Shown here: positions 37,131 through 46,029 of the stretch, one piece after another
Numbering within the stretch: position 1 is the first letter of the stretch
Layout of the letters: each line of letters opens with the position of its first letter
Assembly (NCBI RefSeq): GCF_900582625.1
Contig: NZ_UTIQ01000241.1
Coordinates: 496,001 to 560,000 of the forward strand
Source: Pseudomonas viridiflava
GTDB lineage: Bacteria; Pseudomonadota; Gammaproteobacteria; Pseudomonadales; Pseudomonadaceae
DNA: 64,000 nt
Reading direction: 5' to 3'
Translations under genes and position numbers: made by a program
Notes under the pieces: model-generated
Told to the model about the DNA's origin: nothing
What the model saw: only the letters and a program-made list of their open reading frames with translations
Databases searched by the model: none

Positions 37131-38084
37131 ATGGGTCAGAGCAAACCGAAAATAGCCGTCAGCGCCTGCTTAATGGGCGATGAGGTGCGCTACAACGGCG
37201 GGCACAAGCGTTCAACGCTGTGCACCGAGCAACTGACTGAGCACGTGGATCTGGTGGGCGTTTGCCCGGAAGTGGCAATCGGCATGGGCACGCCGCGCGA
37301 GCCGATCCGCCTGGTGGGCGATATCGCTGCACCGCGTGCGGTGGGCACCGTGAGCCCTGAGCTGGAAGTGACTGACGCACTCACCGCCTACGGCGAGAAG
37401 ATGGCCACGCAGCTCACCGGCATCAGCGGCTACATCTTTATGCAGAAGTCGCCCTCGTGCGGGCTGTACCGGGTCAAGGTGTATCAGGCCAATGGCTTGC
37501 CGGCGCCGGGTGGTGGTCGTGGTCTGTACGCCGCTGCGTTCTGTGCGGCGCTGCCGGATTTGCCGGTGGAAGAAGAAGGCCGGCTGAACGACCCGGTGCT
37601 GCGGGAAAATTTCCTCACCCGCGTTTACGCCTATGCCGACTGGCAGGAGCTGCTGCAAACCGGCCTGACCCGCCAGCGCCTCACGCACTTTCATGCCCGC
37701 TACAAATACCTGTTGCTGGCGACCAACCCTGAGCAGTACCGCGCCCTGGGCCAATTGCTCGGCGACATGGTGCTGCACGATTTGAAAGACCTCGCCCCAC
37801 GCTACTTCAGTGCCTTGATGGAAGCGCTGCGCAAATGCGCCACGCGCGGCACCCATAGCAACGTGTTGCAGCACCTCAGCGGCCACTTGAAGCAAACGCT
37901 GAGCACCAAAGAAAAAGCCGAAATGCAGCAGCTGATCGAGCAATATCGCCGCGGTTACGTACCGTTGGTGGTGCCGCTCACGCTGCTTAAACACCATTTC
38001 CTCTTGCACCCTGATCACTACGTTGCGCAACAGGTTTATCTGCAGCCGCACCCGGCCACGCTGAGCCTGCGCAACGCGCTCTGA
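37131..38084 (+). CDS. DUF523 and DUF1722 (YbgA-like) fusion protein
   Basis: A 317-residue cytosolic protein of unknown function. Residues 1 to about 155 are DUF523: SACLMGDEVRYNGGHKR, VGVCPEVAIGMGTPREPIRL and KSPSCGLYRVKVY, with three conserved cysteines that could bind metal. Residues about 185-310 are DUF1722 (HFHARYKYLLLATNPEQYRALG and KEKAEMQQLIEQYRRG). In E. coli the DUF1722 protein YbgA is encoded just before the photolyase gene phr; here too the gene heads a photolyase operon. It is the first gene after the TGTACA operators. Confidence 0.9.
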   Translation: MGQSKPKIAVSACLMGDEVRYNGGHKRSTLCTEQLTEHVDLVGVCPEVAIGMGTPREPIRLVGDIAAPRAVGTVSPELEVTDALTAYGEKMATQLTGISGYIFMQKSPSCGLYRVKVYQANGLPAPGGGRGLYAAAFCAALPDLPVEEEGRLNDPVLRENFLTRVYAYADWQELLQTGLTRQRLTHFHARYKYLLLATNPEQYRALGQLLGDMVLHDLKDLAPRYFSALMEALRKCATRGTHSNVLQHLSGHLKQTLSTKEKAEMQQLIEQYRRGYVPLVVPLTLLKHHFLLHPDHYVAQQVYLQPHPATLSLRNAL

Positions 38085-38098
38085 ATTGGAACAGACAC

Positions 38099-39070
38099 AT
38101 GAATAAACACGCCCCCCAGCACGATGAACCCGAAGACAGCACCGATGCCGAGCTGCAAGCGGCCCTGGCCAATAACCTGTTGCCGATCCGCGACGTGTCG
38201 CGCATTACCGGCGTCAACCCGGTCACGCTGCGCGCCTGGGAGCGTCGCTACGGGCTGATCGTGCCGCAGCGCACGGCCAAAGGGCATCGCCTGTACACGC
38301 AAGACCACATCACCCGTATTCAGGCGATTCTCACCTGGCTCAATCGCGGCGTAGCGGTCAGCCAGGTCAAGGCGCTGCTGAAAACCGCCGCGCTGCCTAA
38401 CGCCCATGTCGACAGCAATGGCTGGGAAGAAGCCCGCGTGGCGCTGCTCAATGCCATTAGCGAACAAGCTGAGCGTCGGCTGGACGATGCCTTTAAACGT
38501 GTCGAGCTGTTGTACCCGCCGAAACTGCTCTGCGAACAACTGCTGCTGCCGCTGCTTGCCGAGCTGGAACAGCGTTGGCAAGGCCAGTTCGGCGCGCAGT
38601 TGGAAAAGGTGTTTTTCTTCTCCTGGCTGCGCAGCAAATTGGGTTCGCGCATTTATCAAAACAACCGTCAGCAGAGCGGCGCGCCGTTGCTGCTGGTGAA
38701 CCTCTCGGACCTGCCGATGGAGCCGGCGTTGTGGCTGTCTGCCTGGCTGCTGAGCAGCGCCGATTGTGCCGTCGAGGTGTTCGACTGGCCGTTGCCGCCG
38801 CTGGAGTTGGCGCTGGCTATCGAGCACATCAAGCCGCGCGCCACGCTGTTGTACTCCGGCCAGGCGCTGGCCAGCGCGCAGTTGCCCAAGTTGCTGGCCG
38901 ACAGCAGCTGCCCGCGTTTGCTGGTGGGCCCGACCGTGCGCATTCACCATGCCGATTTGCTCGCACTGCAAACCCAGCTCAACGGCTTGCACCTGGCCGA
39001 TGATCCTTTGCTGGCCCTGGAAACCTTGCAGCAGCTCGACTTGCTCGGCGCCAAAAAGGCCAACGCGTGA
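38099..39070 (+). CDS. MerR family regulator, class II LitR (CarH-like without B12 ligands)
   Basis: A 323-residue repressor-type regulator. Residues about 28-95 are the MerR winged helix-turn-helix (PIRDVSRITGVNPVTLRAWERRYG and GHRLYTQDHI). The remainder aligns by pattern with the B12-binding helical bundle and Rossmann domains of CarH, but the cobalamin contacts are lost: EK (in QLEKVFFFSWLRSKLG) stands where CarH has EH, and no DxHxxG motif occurs in the NLSDLPMEPALWLSAWLL segment. That matches the class II LitR/PplR proteins of P. putida, which depend on a separate LOV blue-light receptor. It starts 14 bp after the first gene. Confidence 0.85.
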   Translation: MNKHAPQHDEPEDSTDAELQAALANNLLPIRDVSRITGVNPVTLRAWERRYGLIVPQRTAKGHRLYTQDHITRIQAILTWLNRGVAVSQVKALLKTAALPNAHVDSNGWEEARVALLNAISEQAERRLDDAFKRVELLYPPKLLCEQLLLPLLAELEQRWQGQFGAQLEKVFFFSWLRSKLGSRIYQNNRQQSGAPLLLVNLSDLPMEPALWLSAWLLSSADCAVEVFDWPLPPLELALAIEHIKPRATLLYSGQALASAQLPKLLADSSCPRLLVGPTVRIHHADLLALQTQLNGLHLADDPLLALETLQQLDLLGAKKANA

Positions 39071-40548
39071 TGCGCCAGCTGATGTGGTTTCGCACCGACC
39101 TGCGCGTGCAGGACAACAGCGCCCTAACCGCCGCCATGCAGGCGGGGCCGACGCTCGCGGTGTTTCTACTCAGCCCCTCGCAATGGCAACAACACGACGA
39201 CGCCCCGTGCAAAGTCGATTTCTGGCTGCGCAACCTCGCGCCGTTGCGCGATGCGCTGGGGAAGCTGGGCGTGCCGCTGCTGATCCGCAAGGCCGACACC
39301 TGGGCCGACGCGCCGCAGGTGATTGCCGAGCTGTGCAACGAGCATGAAATTGGCTGCGTGCAGGTTAATGAAGAGTACGGAATCAACGAAACCAAGCGCG
39401 ACCATGCGGTGGCCGATCGCTTGGGCGAGCAAGGCGTGCTGTGGCACAGCCACCTCGATCAGTTGCTGTTCCAGCCGGGCAGCATTCTGACCAAAGCGGG
39501 CAATTACTTTCAGGTGTTCAGCCAGTTCCGCAAGGTCTGCTACAGCCGCCTGCACACCGCGCTGCCGCCGCTCGTGCCGTTGCCGAAAAAGCAGCCGGCG
39601 CTGGGCATTGCCAGCGATGCTCTGCCCTCCTCCGTGCCCGGTTTCGCCACGCCACCTGCCAGCCTGCAAGCGCTGTGGCCGGCGGGCGAGGCTGAGGCCC
39701 ATGAGCGCCTGGACACCTTTGCTGACGAGCGCATCGGCGAGTACCACGACAGCCGCGACCTGCCGGCCAAACCGGGCACCAGCCAGCTGTCGACGTACTT
39801 GGCGGCGGGTGTGGTGTCGCCGCGCCAATGCCTGCACCGCGCCCTGATGAGCAACCACGGTGAGTTCGAAAGCGGCAACACCGGCATCATCACCTGGATT
39901 AACGAGCTGCTCTGGCGCGAGTTCTACAAGCACATTCTCGCCGGCTACCCCCGTGTGTCGCGGCACCGCGCGTTTCGCCAGGAAACCGAGGCGCTGGCCT
40001 GGCGCAACGCGCCCAAAGACCTCGCTGCCTGGCAGGAAGGTCGCACCGGCATTCCGCTGATCGACGCGGCCATGGCGCAGTTGCTGGCCACCGGCTGGAT
40101 GCACAACCGCCTGCGCATGGTGGTGGCGATGTTTCTAACCAAAAACCTGCTAATCGACTGGCGTGAAGGCGAGCGCTTTTTTATGCGCCACCTGATCGAT
40201 GGCGACCTCGCCGCCAACAACGGCGGCTGGCAGTGGAGCGCGTCCACCGGCACCGACTCGGTGCCCTACTTCCGCATTTTCAACCCGGTCAGCCAGTCGC
40301 AGCGCTTCGATACCCAAGGCCGTTTTATTCGCCACTGGCTGCCGCAGTTGAACGACCTCAGCGACAAAGACGTGCACAACCCGCACCTGCGCAAAGGCGC
40401 CGACCTGTTTGGCGGCGTGGACTACCCCGCGCCGATTGTCGATTTAAGCAGTAGCCGTGCCCGCGCCATCAGCGCGTTCAAGAGCCTGGGCGATGCCCAA
40501 CTTCCGCCGCTGTTTGGCGACGACAGCGATGTGCCCTGGAGAAACTGA
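39070..40548 (+). CDS. phrB: Deoxyribodipyrimidine photolyase (CPD class I)
   Basis: Light-driven repair of cyclobutane pyrimidine dimers. 492 residues with an N-terminal antenna-binding alpha/beta domain (MWFRTDLRVQDNSALTAAM) and a helical FAD domain. The FAD and substrate region includes WMHNRLRMVVAMFLTKNL, then NNGGWQWSASTGTDS and PYFRIFNP. The ATG at 39070 overlaps the last base of the regulator's stop; a GTG three bases earlier is less likely. Confidence 0.97.
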   Translation: MRQLMWFRTDLRVQDNSALTAAMQAGPTLAVFLLSPSQWQQHDDAPCKVDFWLRNLAPLRDALGKLGVPLLIRKADTWADAPQVIAELCNEHEIGCVQVNEEYGINETKRDHAVADRLGEQGVLWHSHLDQLLFQPGSILTKAGNYFQVFSQFRKVCYSRLHTALPPLVPLPKKQPALGIASDALPSSVPGFATPPASLQALWPAGEAEAHERLDTFADERIGEYHDSRDLPAKPGTSQLSTYLAAGVVSPRQCLHRALMSNHGEFESGNTGIITWINELLWREFYKHILAGYPRVSRHRAFRQETEALAWRNAPKDLAAWQEGRTGIPLIDAAMAQLLATGWMHNRLRMVVAMFLTKNLLIDWREGERFFMRHLIDGDLAANNGGWQWSASTGTDSVPYFRIFNPVSQSQRFDTQGRFIRHWLPQLNDLSDKDVHNPHLRKGADLFGGVDYPAPIVDLSSSRARAISAFKSLGDAQLPPLFGDDSDVPWRN

Positions 40549-40551
40549 GCC

Positions 40552-41028
40552 ATGCCCCTTGAACGAGCATCAGCGCCCGGCGACGAGCCGCAGCGTGACA
40601 GTGAACAGCGCGACTTCCTCCGGCGCTTCGCTAACGGCTTTGCCGCCTTGAGCGCGGACAATCTGGACGCACTCGGCCAGCTCTACAGCGACAACGTGCG
40701 CTTCCAGGATCCACTGCATGAGATTCACGGCCTGCCGGCCATGCGTGCGTACTTCGAGCAGCTGTACGCCAACGTTCAAGACCTGCACTTTCAATTCCAC
40801 GGCTTCGATGAACTCGCACCCGGCGCCGGTTATCTGCGCTGGACCATGACGTACCGCCACCCGCGTTTGAATGGCGGCAAAGCCATCGCGGTACAAGGCT
40901 GTTCGCACCTGCTGTGGCACGACAAGGTGTACGCACACCACGACTACTTCGATGCCGGCGCCCTGCTGTACGAACACCTGCCCGTGATGGGCCGGGTTAT
41001 TCACTGGCTGAAGGGGCGCCTGGCATGA
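40552..41028 (+). CDS. SnoaL/NTF2-like protein of the photolyase operon
   Basis: A 158-residue NTF2-like protein with FANGFAALSADNLDALGQLYSD and the strand block VRFQDPLHEIHGLPAMRAYF, ending near DYFDAGALLYEHLPVMG. It starts 3 bp after phrB and overlaps the next gene by 4 bp. In related light- and singlet-oxygen-induced clusters the same fold sits with the SDR, amine oxidase and fatty-acid synthase genes, so a role in lipid or photo-damage metabolism is likely but undefined. Confidence 0.85.
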   Translation: MPLERASAPGDEPQRDSEQRDFLRRFANGFAALSADNLDALGQLYSDNVRFQDPLHEIHGLPAMRAYFEQLYANVQDLHFQFHGFDELAPGAGYLRWTMTYRHPRLNGGKAIAVQGCSHLLWHDKVYAHHDYFDAGALLYEHLPVMGRVIHWLKGRLA

Positions 41029-41813
41029 GCAGCGGCAGACGTATCTGGCTGACCGGCGCCAGCAGCGGCATTGGCGCGGCCCTGGCCGAACAGTTGTTGG
41101 CGCAAGGCAACCGCCTCGCCCTCAGTGCGCGCCGTGTGGAACCGTTGCAAGCCCTGGCTGAGCGGTTTCCGGGACGCGTTCTGGTAGTGCCCGGTGACTT
41201 GGGCGAAGCCGAACAAGTGCGCGAGATCGGTGAGCAGATCGCCCAGCAATGGGGTGCGCTGGATGGCGCGATTCTGAATGCCGGCACCTGCGAATACATC
41301 GACGCTCAGCACTTCGAAGCGGCCATGATCGAACGCGTCATGCGCGCCAACCTGCTGTCGGCCAGTTACTGCATTGAGGCGGCATTGCCGTTGTTGCGTG
41401 CCGGCCACCAGCCGCATTTGGTCGCCGTTGCCAGCTCGGTCACCTATTTGCCGTTGCCTCGCGCCGAAGCCTACGGTGCCTCGAAAGCGGCGCTGCGTTA
41501 TCTGATGCAGGCGCTGCGCATTGACCTCGCCGCCGAGGGCATCGACGTCACGTTGGTGAGCCCGGGCTTTGTCGACACGCCGCTCACCGCGCGCAATGAC
41601 TTCGCCATGCCGATGACCTGGTCCGCCGAGAAAGCGGCCACGCACATCGCCAAGCGCCTGCCAAAACGCCCCCACGAAATTGCCTTCCCCGGCCCCTTTA
41701 TCGCCGTGCTCAAGCTGCTCGCCAGCCTGCCTTCCACGGTGCAGCTGGCCATGGGCAAACGCATGGCCCGCACCTCTGAGCCTGCTCAGCATTCCGCCAA
41801 GGACGACGTATGA
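41025..41813 (+). CDS. SDR family oxidoreductase of the photolyase operon
   Basis: A 262-residue short-chain dehydrogenase with TGASSGIG (residues 9-16), SARR after the second strand (NADPH-type), NAG near 83-85, catalytic Ser in VASSVTYL, and Tyr/Lys in AYGASK. It overlaps both neighbours by ATGA junctions. The hydrophobic C-terminal stretch (FIAVLKLLASLPSTVQLAMG) suggests membrane association, which fits a lipid substrate. Confidence 0.9.
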   Translation: MSSGRRIWLTGASSGIGAALAEQLLAQGNRLALSARRVEPLQALAERFPGRVLVVPGDLGEAEQVREIGEQIAQQWGALDGAILNAGTCEYIDAQHFEAAMIERVMRANLLSASYCIEAALPLLRAGHQPHLVAVASSVTYLPLPRAEAYGASKAALRYLMQALRIDLAAEGIDVTLVSPGFVDTPLTARNDFAMPMTWSAEKAATHIAKRLPKRPHEIAFPGPFIAVLKLLASLPSTVQLAMGKRMARTSEPAQHSAKDDV

Positions 41814-43060
41814 AAATTGCCATTATCGGCAGCGGTATTTCAGGGCTGACCAGCGCCTATCTGCTCAACCGCCAGCACGATATTCAGGTATTCGAAGCCA
41901 GCGAATGGATCGGCGGCCACACCCATACCGTGGACGTGCAGGTCAACGGCCGCGACTACGCGGTGGATACCGGTTTTATCGTGTTCAACGACTGGACCTA
42001 CCCGAACTTCATTCGCTTGCTCGACAAACTGAAAGTGGCCTACCAACCCACCGAAATGAGCTTCTCGGTGCACGACCTGCAGAGCGGCGTGGAGTACAAC
42101 GGCAACACGCTGAACAGCCTGTTCGCCCAGCGCCGCAATCTGCTGTCGCCGACGTTTTGGGGCATGTTGCGCGACATTCTTCGCTTCAACCGCGAAGCGC
42201 TGGCCGAGCTGGAAAACCAGCAAATCAACTCCGGCATGACGCTGGGGACTTATTTGAAAACGCGCGGCTATCGTCAGCGCTTTATCGACCACTACATCGT
42301 GCCGATGGGTGCGGCGATCTGGTCGATGTCGCTGGGCGAAATGCTCAATTTTCCGCTGCGTTTCTTTGTGCAGTTTTTCAAGAATCACGGCCTGCTGTCG
42401 GTGAACAACCGGCCGCAATGGCACGTGATCAGCGGCGGTTCGCGTGGTTATGTGGAGCCGCTGGTGGCGTCGTTCCGCCAGCACATCCGGCTTAATTGCC
42501 CGGTGCTGAAAGTGGAGCGCGATGAGCTTGGCGTGACCGTGCACAGCGCCCAGGGCATCGAGCATTTCGACAAGGTGATTTTCGCCTGCCACAGCGACCA
42601 GGCGCTGCGCCTGCTCGACCAGCCGACGGCGGCGGAGCAAAGCATTCTCGGCGCGTTGCCGTATGCCGAAAACGACGTGGTGCTGCACACCGATACGCGC
42701 CTGCTACCCAAGCGCCGCCTGGCCTGGGCCAGCTGGAACTACCGCCTCGACGGCAACCGCGAGCGCGCGGCGGCGGTGACGTACGACATGAACATTCTGC
42801 AAGGTATTCAGAGCGACACCACGTTCTGCGTGAGCCTGAATCAGAACGAGGTGATCGACCCGGCAAAGGTGCTGTCGCGCCACACCTATGCCCATCCGCA
42901 ATACAGCCTGGCCGGCGTCGAAGCACAAGGGCGCTGGCACGAGTTGCTCGGCGTAAACCATACGTACTACTGCGGCGCTTACTGGGCCAACGGTTTTCAT
43001 GAAGATGGCGTCGTCAGCGCCCTGCGCGTTGGGCAGGCGTTTGGCGAGGCGCTGCAATGA
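41810..43060 (+). CDS. FAD-dependent NAD(P)/amine-oxidase family protein
   Basis: A 416-residue flavoprotein. The N-terminal dinucleotide motif IIGSGISGLTSAYLL (residues 4-18) is followed by FEASEWIGGHTHTV and, at the C terminus, YCGAYWANGFHEDGVVSALRVG, the second FAD-binding block. These proteins are encoded with DUF1365 and cyclopropane synthase genes in many light- or singlet-oxygen-induced clusters, and are thought to desaturate or otherwise oxidise membrane fatty acids. 4-bp overlaps on both sides. Confidence 0.9.
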   Translation: MKIAIIGSGISGLTSAYLLNRQHDIQVFEASEWIGGHTHTVDVQVNGRDYAVDTGFIVFNDWTYPNFIRLLDKLKVAYQPTEMSFSVHDLQSGVEYNGNTLNSLFAQRRNLLSPTFWGMLRDILRFNREALAELENQQINSGMTLGTYLKTRGYRQRFIDHYIVPMGAAIWSMSLGEMLNFPLRFFVQFFKNHGLLSVNNRPQWHVISGGSRGYVEPLVASFRQHIRLNCPVLKVERDELGVTVHSAQGIEHFDKVIFACHSDQALRLLDQPTAAEQSILGALPYAENDVVLHTDTRLLPKRRLAWASWNYRLDGNRERAAAVTYDMNILQGIQSDTTFCVSLNQNEVIDPAKVLSRHTYAHPQYSLAGVEAQGRWHELLGVNHTYYCGAYWANGFHEDGVVSALRVGQAFGEALQ

Positions 43061-43854
43061 ACAGCGCCTTATACAGCGGCTGGGTGCAGCACCGGCGCTT
43101 CAGTCCGCGCGCCCACGATTTCCGCTATCGCATGGGTTTTCTGTTTCTTGATCTGGATGAACAGGAGCAGGTGCTGGCGCTATCGCCATTGGCGGGTCGC
43201 AGTCGCTGGGCGCCGTTTGCGTTTCGCGAGACCGACTTTCTGCCGACCTTCACCGGCGCCGGCATTCGCCTGAGCGATGCCGTGCGCGGTGTAGTCAGCG
43301 AGGCACTGGGCACGCCGCTGCTGGGCAAAATCTGCCTGCTGGCACAGCCGCGCAGCTGGGGCGTGGCGTTTAATCCGGCGAGTTTTTTCTACTGCTACGA
43401 CAGCGTCGGGCAGTTGCAGGCGGTGTTGTGCGAAGTCAGCAACACGCCGTGGCGCGAGCGTTATCACTATGTGTTGCCGTGCGAAGACGGCCACTCCGGC
43501 CCGCACCATGTGCGGGTGGACAAGTCTTTTCACGTGTCGCCGTTTCTGCCGCGGGATGTGCAGTACCGCATGACCTTCAGCCAGCCCACTGCACGCCTGG
43601 GCGTGTTCATGGCCGACTGGCAAGGCGAGCACAAACTGTTCGACGCCAGCCTGAGTCTGACGCGCAGCCCGCTGACGCGCGCGAGCCTGCACCGGCATTT
43701 GCTGAGCTTTCCCTGGATGACCGCCAAAACCGTGTTGGCCATCTACTGGCAGGCCCTGCGCCTGCTGCTTAAACGCACGCCCCTTTTCTCCCACCAGCCG
43801 GCGCAGGGTTCTGTGCGCGTGGCTTCGCCGGAAAGCCACCATGAAAAGCCCTAG
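43057..43854 (+). CDS. DUF1365 protein
   Basis: A 265-residue protein of unknown biochemical activity. Typical DUF1365 phrases are GWVQHRRFSPRAHDFRYRM at the start, FNPASFFYCYD in the middle and HVSPFLPRDVQYRMTF. It is almost always next to the FAD amine oxidase and a cyclopropane-type synthase, implying a shared pathway in membrane lipid modification. It overlaps the synthase gene by 14 bp. Confidence 0.92.
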   Translation: MNSALYSGWVQHRRFSPRAHDFRYRMGFLFLDLDEQEQVLALSPLAGRSRWAPFAFRETDFLPTFTGAGIRLSDAVRGVVSEALGTPLLGKICLLAQPRSWGVAFNPASFFYCYDSVGQLQAVLCEVSNTPWRERYHYVLPCEDGHSGPHHVRVDKSFHVSPFLPRDVQYRMTFSQPTARLGVFMADWQGEHKLFDASLSLTRSPLTRASLHRHLLSFPWMTAKTVLAIYWQALRLLLKRTPLFSHQPAQGSVRVASPESHHEKP

Positions 43855-45112
43855 CCTCAGCAGTAAAACCTTTTCCCGCACTGGCAATGGCATCGGCGCC
43901 GGCCTATTGCGCCGCGCCGTGTTGCGCCTGCTCGGGCAACTGCGCCACGGCCAACTGAGCATCGTCGAGAACGGCGAGCGCCTGGTGTTCGGCCAGCCTG
44001 GCGCTGAGCTGCAGGCGGAAATTCACGTGCTCGACCCGGCCCTGTGGTCGCTGGTCGCCAGCAATGGCTCGATTGGTTCCGGTGAAGCGTATATCCATGG
44101 CTATTGGAGTTCGCCGGACCTGACCGCCGTGGTGCGCGTGTTTGTGTGCAACCTCGACCTGCTCGATTCCATGGAGCGCGGCCTGGCACAACTGGGGCGA
44201 CCGTTGGTGGCCGGCCTGCATTGGCTGAACCGCAACACACGCAAGGGCTCGCAGAAAAACATCGCGGCGCATTACGACTTGGGTAACGAGCTGTTCGAGC
44301 AGTTCCTCGACCCGACCATGATGTATTCCGCTGCCATGTTCCAACGCGCGGACGACACCCTGGAGCAGGCGCAGCTGAATAAGCTGGAACGCATCTGCCA
44401 GAAGCTCGCCTTGAAACCGACCGACCATTTGCTGGAAATCGGCACCGGCTGGGGCAGCATGGCGATTTACGCGGCGGTGAATTACGGCTGCCAGGTGACC
44501 ACCACCACGTTGTCGCGCGAGCAATATGCCTACACCCGTCAGCGCATTGAAGCGCAGGGGCTGCAAGATCGGGTGACGCTGCTGTTGCAGGACTACCGCG
44601 ACCTGGTTGGCCAGTACGACAAATTGGTGTCCATCGAAATGATCGAAGCGGTGGGCCACAGCTTTCTGCCCACCTACTTCAAGCAATGCGCGCACCTGCT
44701 CAAAGACGATGGGTTGATGCTGCTGCAGGCCATCACCATCCGCGACCAGCGCTATGAGCAGGCCAAACGCAGTGTCGACTTCATTCAACGCTACATCTTC
44801 CCCGGCGGCGCCCTGCCCTCGCTGACCACCATGCTTAACGTGGTGACCGAAGAAACCGACATGAACCTGCTACACATGGAAGACTTCGGCCTGCATTACG
44901 CCCGCACCTTGCGCCTGTGGCACGACAACCTGCGTAACGCTCGCCACACCCTGCACGAGAAGGGTTACGACGATTACTTCTTCCGCTTGTGGGAGTTTTA
45001 CCTGTGCTACTGCGAGGGTGGTTTTATCGAGCGCACCATCGGCACGGCGCAGCTGTTATTGGCCAAACCAGCGGCGCAACCTGCGCCTTTGTTGGGCCGC
45101 TTTGACGCTTAA
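43841..45112 (+). CDS. Cyclopropane-fatty-acyl-phospholipid synthase family methyltransferase
   Basis: A 423-residue SAM-dependent enzyme that adds a methylene or methyl carbon to unsaturated acyl chains of membrane lipids. The N-terminal lipid-binding part includes GSIGSGEAYIHGYW. The SAM site is LEIGTGWGSMAIYAA, and the family block KNIAAHYDLGNELFEQFLDPTMMYS is complete, as is EMIEAVGHSFLPTYF. Given its partners it may make a methylated or furan-type fatty acid rather than plain cyclopropane, as suggested for light-induced ufa genes; that part is inference. Confidence 0.9.
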   Translation: MKSPSLSSKTFSRTGNGIGAGLLRRAVLRLLGQLRHGQLSIVENGERLVFGQPGAELQAEIHVLDPALWSLVASNGSIGSGEAYIHGYWSSPDLTAVVRVFVCNLDLLDSMERGLAQLGRPLVAGLHWLNRNTRKGSQKNIAAHYDLGNELFEQFLDPTMMYSAAMFQRADDTLEQAQLNKLERICQKLALKPTDHLLEIGTGWGSMAIYAAVNYGCQVTTTTLSREQYAYTRQRIEAQGLQDRVTLLLQDYRDLVGQYDKLVSIEMIEAVGHSFLPTYFKQCAHLLKDDGLMLLQAITIRDQRYEQAKRSVDFIQRYIFPGGALPSLTTMLNVVTEETDMNLLHMEDFGLHYARTLRLWHDNLRNARHTLHEKGYDDYFFRLWEFYLCYCEGGFIERTIGTAQLLLAKPAAQPAPLLGRFDA

Positions 45113-45614
45113 GACGGTGGCGAACGCCGTGCTGTTTCAGCTCGGTTGGTTCGCTGGCGTGTACAGCCCGCAGTACCCGGCATTGCTAGGGGTCATCGCG
45201 CTGGTAGTGGTTATTCACCTGGCCTGGCTCGGTCGCGGCGAGGTGCGCTTGCTACTGGCAGTGACGCTACTTGGCACTGCCATCGACAGTGCCTTGATGC
45301 ACGGCGGTCTGTTTGTGTTTGCCGAGGAGCAAGCGTTGCTGGGCGGCTGGCTGATTCCCGCTTGGCTTGTGCTGATGTGGACGCTGCTGGCCACCACCTT
45401 GCGCCATTGTCTGGCCTGGACGGCACGGCCGCTGGGGCTTGCCTGCGTGCTGGGCGCGGTGAGTGCACCGTTGTCGTACTACGCCGGCGCTCGGCTCACC
45501 GGGGTGCAAGTGCCCTTCGGGCTGGCGGCAAGTCTGTTGACTCTGGCGATGCTGTGGGCCGTGCTGTTTCCATTGCTGCACGCCCTGGCGCGGCGCCTAC
45601 ACCCGGACGAATAG
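45102..45614 (+). CDS. DUF2878 membrane protein
   Basis: A 170-residue inner-membrane protein with about five or six hydrophobic helices (AVLFQLGWFAGVYS, LLGVIALVVVIHLAWLG, then three more). The start is uncertain: TTG at 45102 gives MTLKTVANAVLFQLGW, which fits the family, while GTG at 45117 is a shorter choice. Either overlaps or abuts the synthase stop at 45112. Always hypothetical; the operon position suggests a lipid-related role. Confidence 0.75.
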   Translation: MTLKTVANAVLFQLGWFAGVYSPQYPALLGVIALVVVIHLAWLGRGEVRLLLAVTLLGTAIDSALMHGGLFVFAEEQALLGGWLIPAWLVLMWTLLATTLRHCLAWTARPLGLACVLGAVSAPLSYYAGARLTGVQVPFGLAASLLTLAMLWAVLFPLLHALARRLHPDE

Positions 45615-45653
45615 CAGCCTGCGTCGGGCGGCAATCTGTACACTGTCGCCCCC

Positions 45654-45971
45654 ATGAGCGACCTTCCTGCCATTCCCCTCGTCACCCTCGAGCCCACGCC
45701 TGCCGTGGCCTGCTCCAACTGCGCGGCGTGCTGCTGCCAGTTGGAAGTGATGCTGCTCACCGACACGGGCGTACCCGAGCGCTATATCGACACCGATGAG
45801 TGGGGAGGCGAGGTGATGGCGCGTCTCGACGACGGCTGGTGCATAGCGCTGGACCGCGACACGATGCGCTGCACCATCTACGAAAACCGGCCCTGGGTGT
45901 GCCGGATTTTTGAGACCGGCTCAGCGGAATGCCTGGAAGAGCGCCAACAGTTGTCGACCATTTACCGCTAA
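45654..45971 (+). CDS. YkgJ family cysteine cluster protein
   Basis: A 105-residue protein with CSNCAACCC (residues about 20-28) and later Cys residues in DGWCIAL, MRCTIY, WVCRIF and SAECLEE. Together they form the pattern thought to bind zinc or an iron-sulfur cluster. Function unknown. It begins 40 bp after the DUF2878 gene and could be the tail of that operon or a separate unit. Confidence 0.85.
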   Translation: MSDLPAIPLVTLEPTPAVACSNCAACCCQLEVMLLTDTGVPERYIDTDEWGGEVMARLDDGWCIALDRDTMRCTIYENRPWVCRIFETGSAECLEERQQLSTIYR

Positions 45972-46029
45972 TTCCCACAGCAGCATCGGTATAGTCGCAC
46001 CTTAGACGTAACGGACAGGGACGCCCCAC

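Noticed and set aside
38099-39070. Considered a B12-dependent CarH photoreceptor
   Set aside because: The EH and DxHxxG motifs needed to hold adenosylcobalamin are not present, so it fits class II LitR instead.
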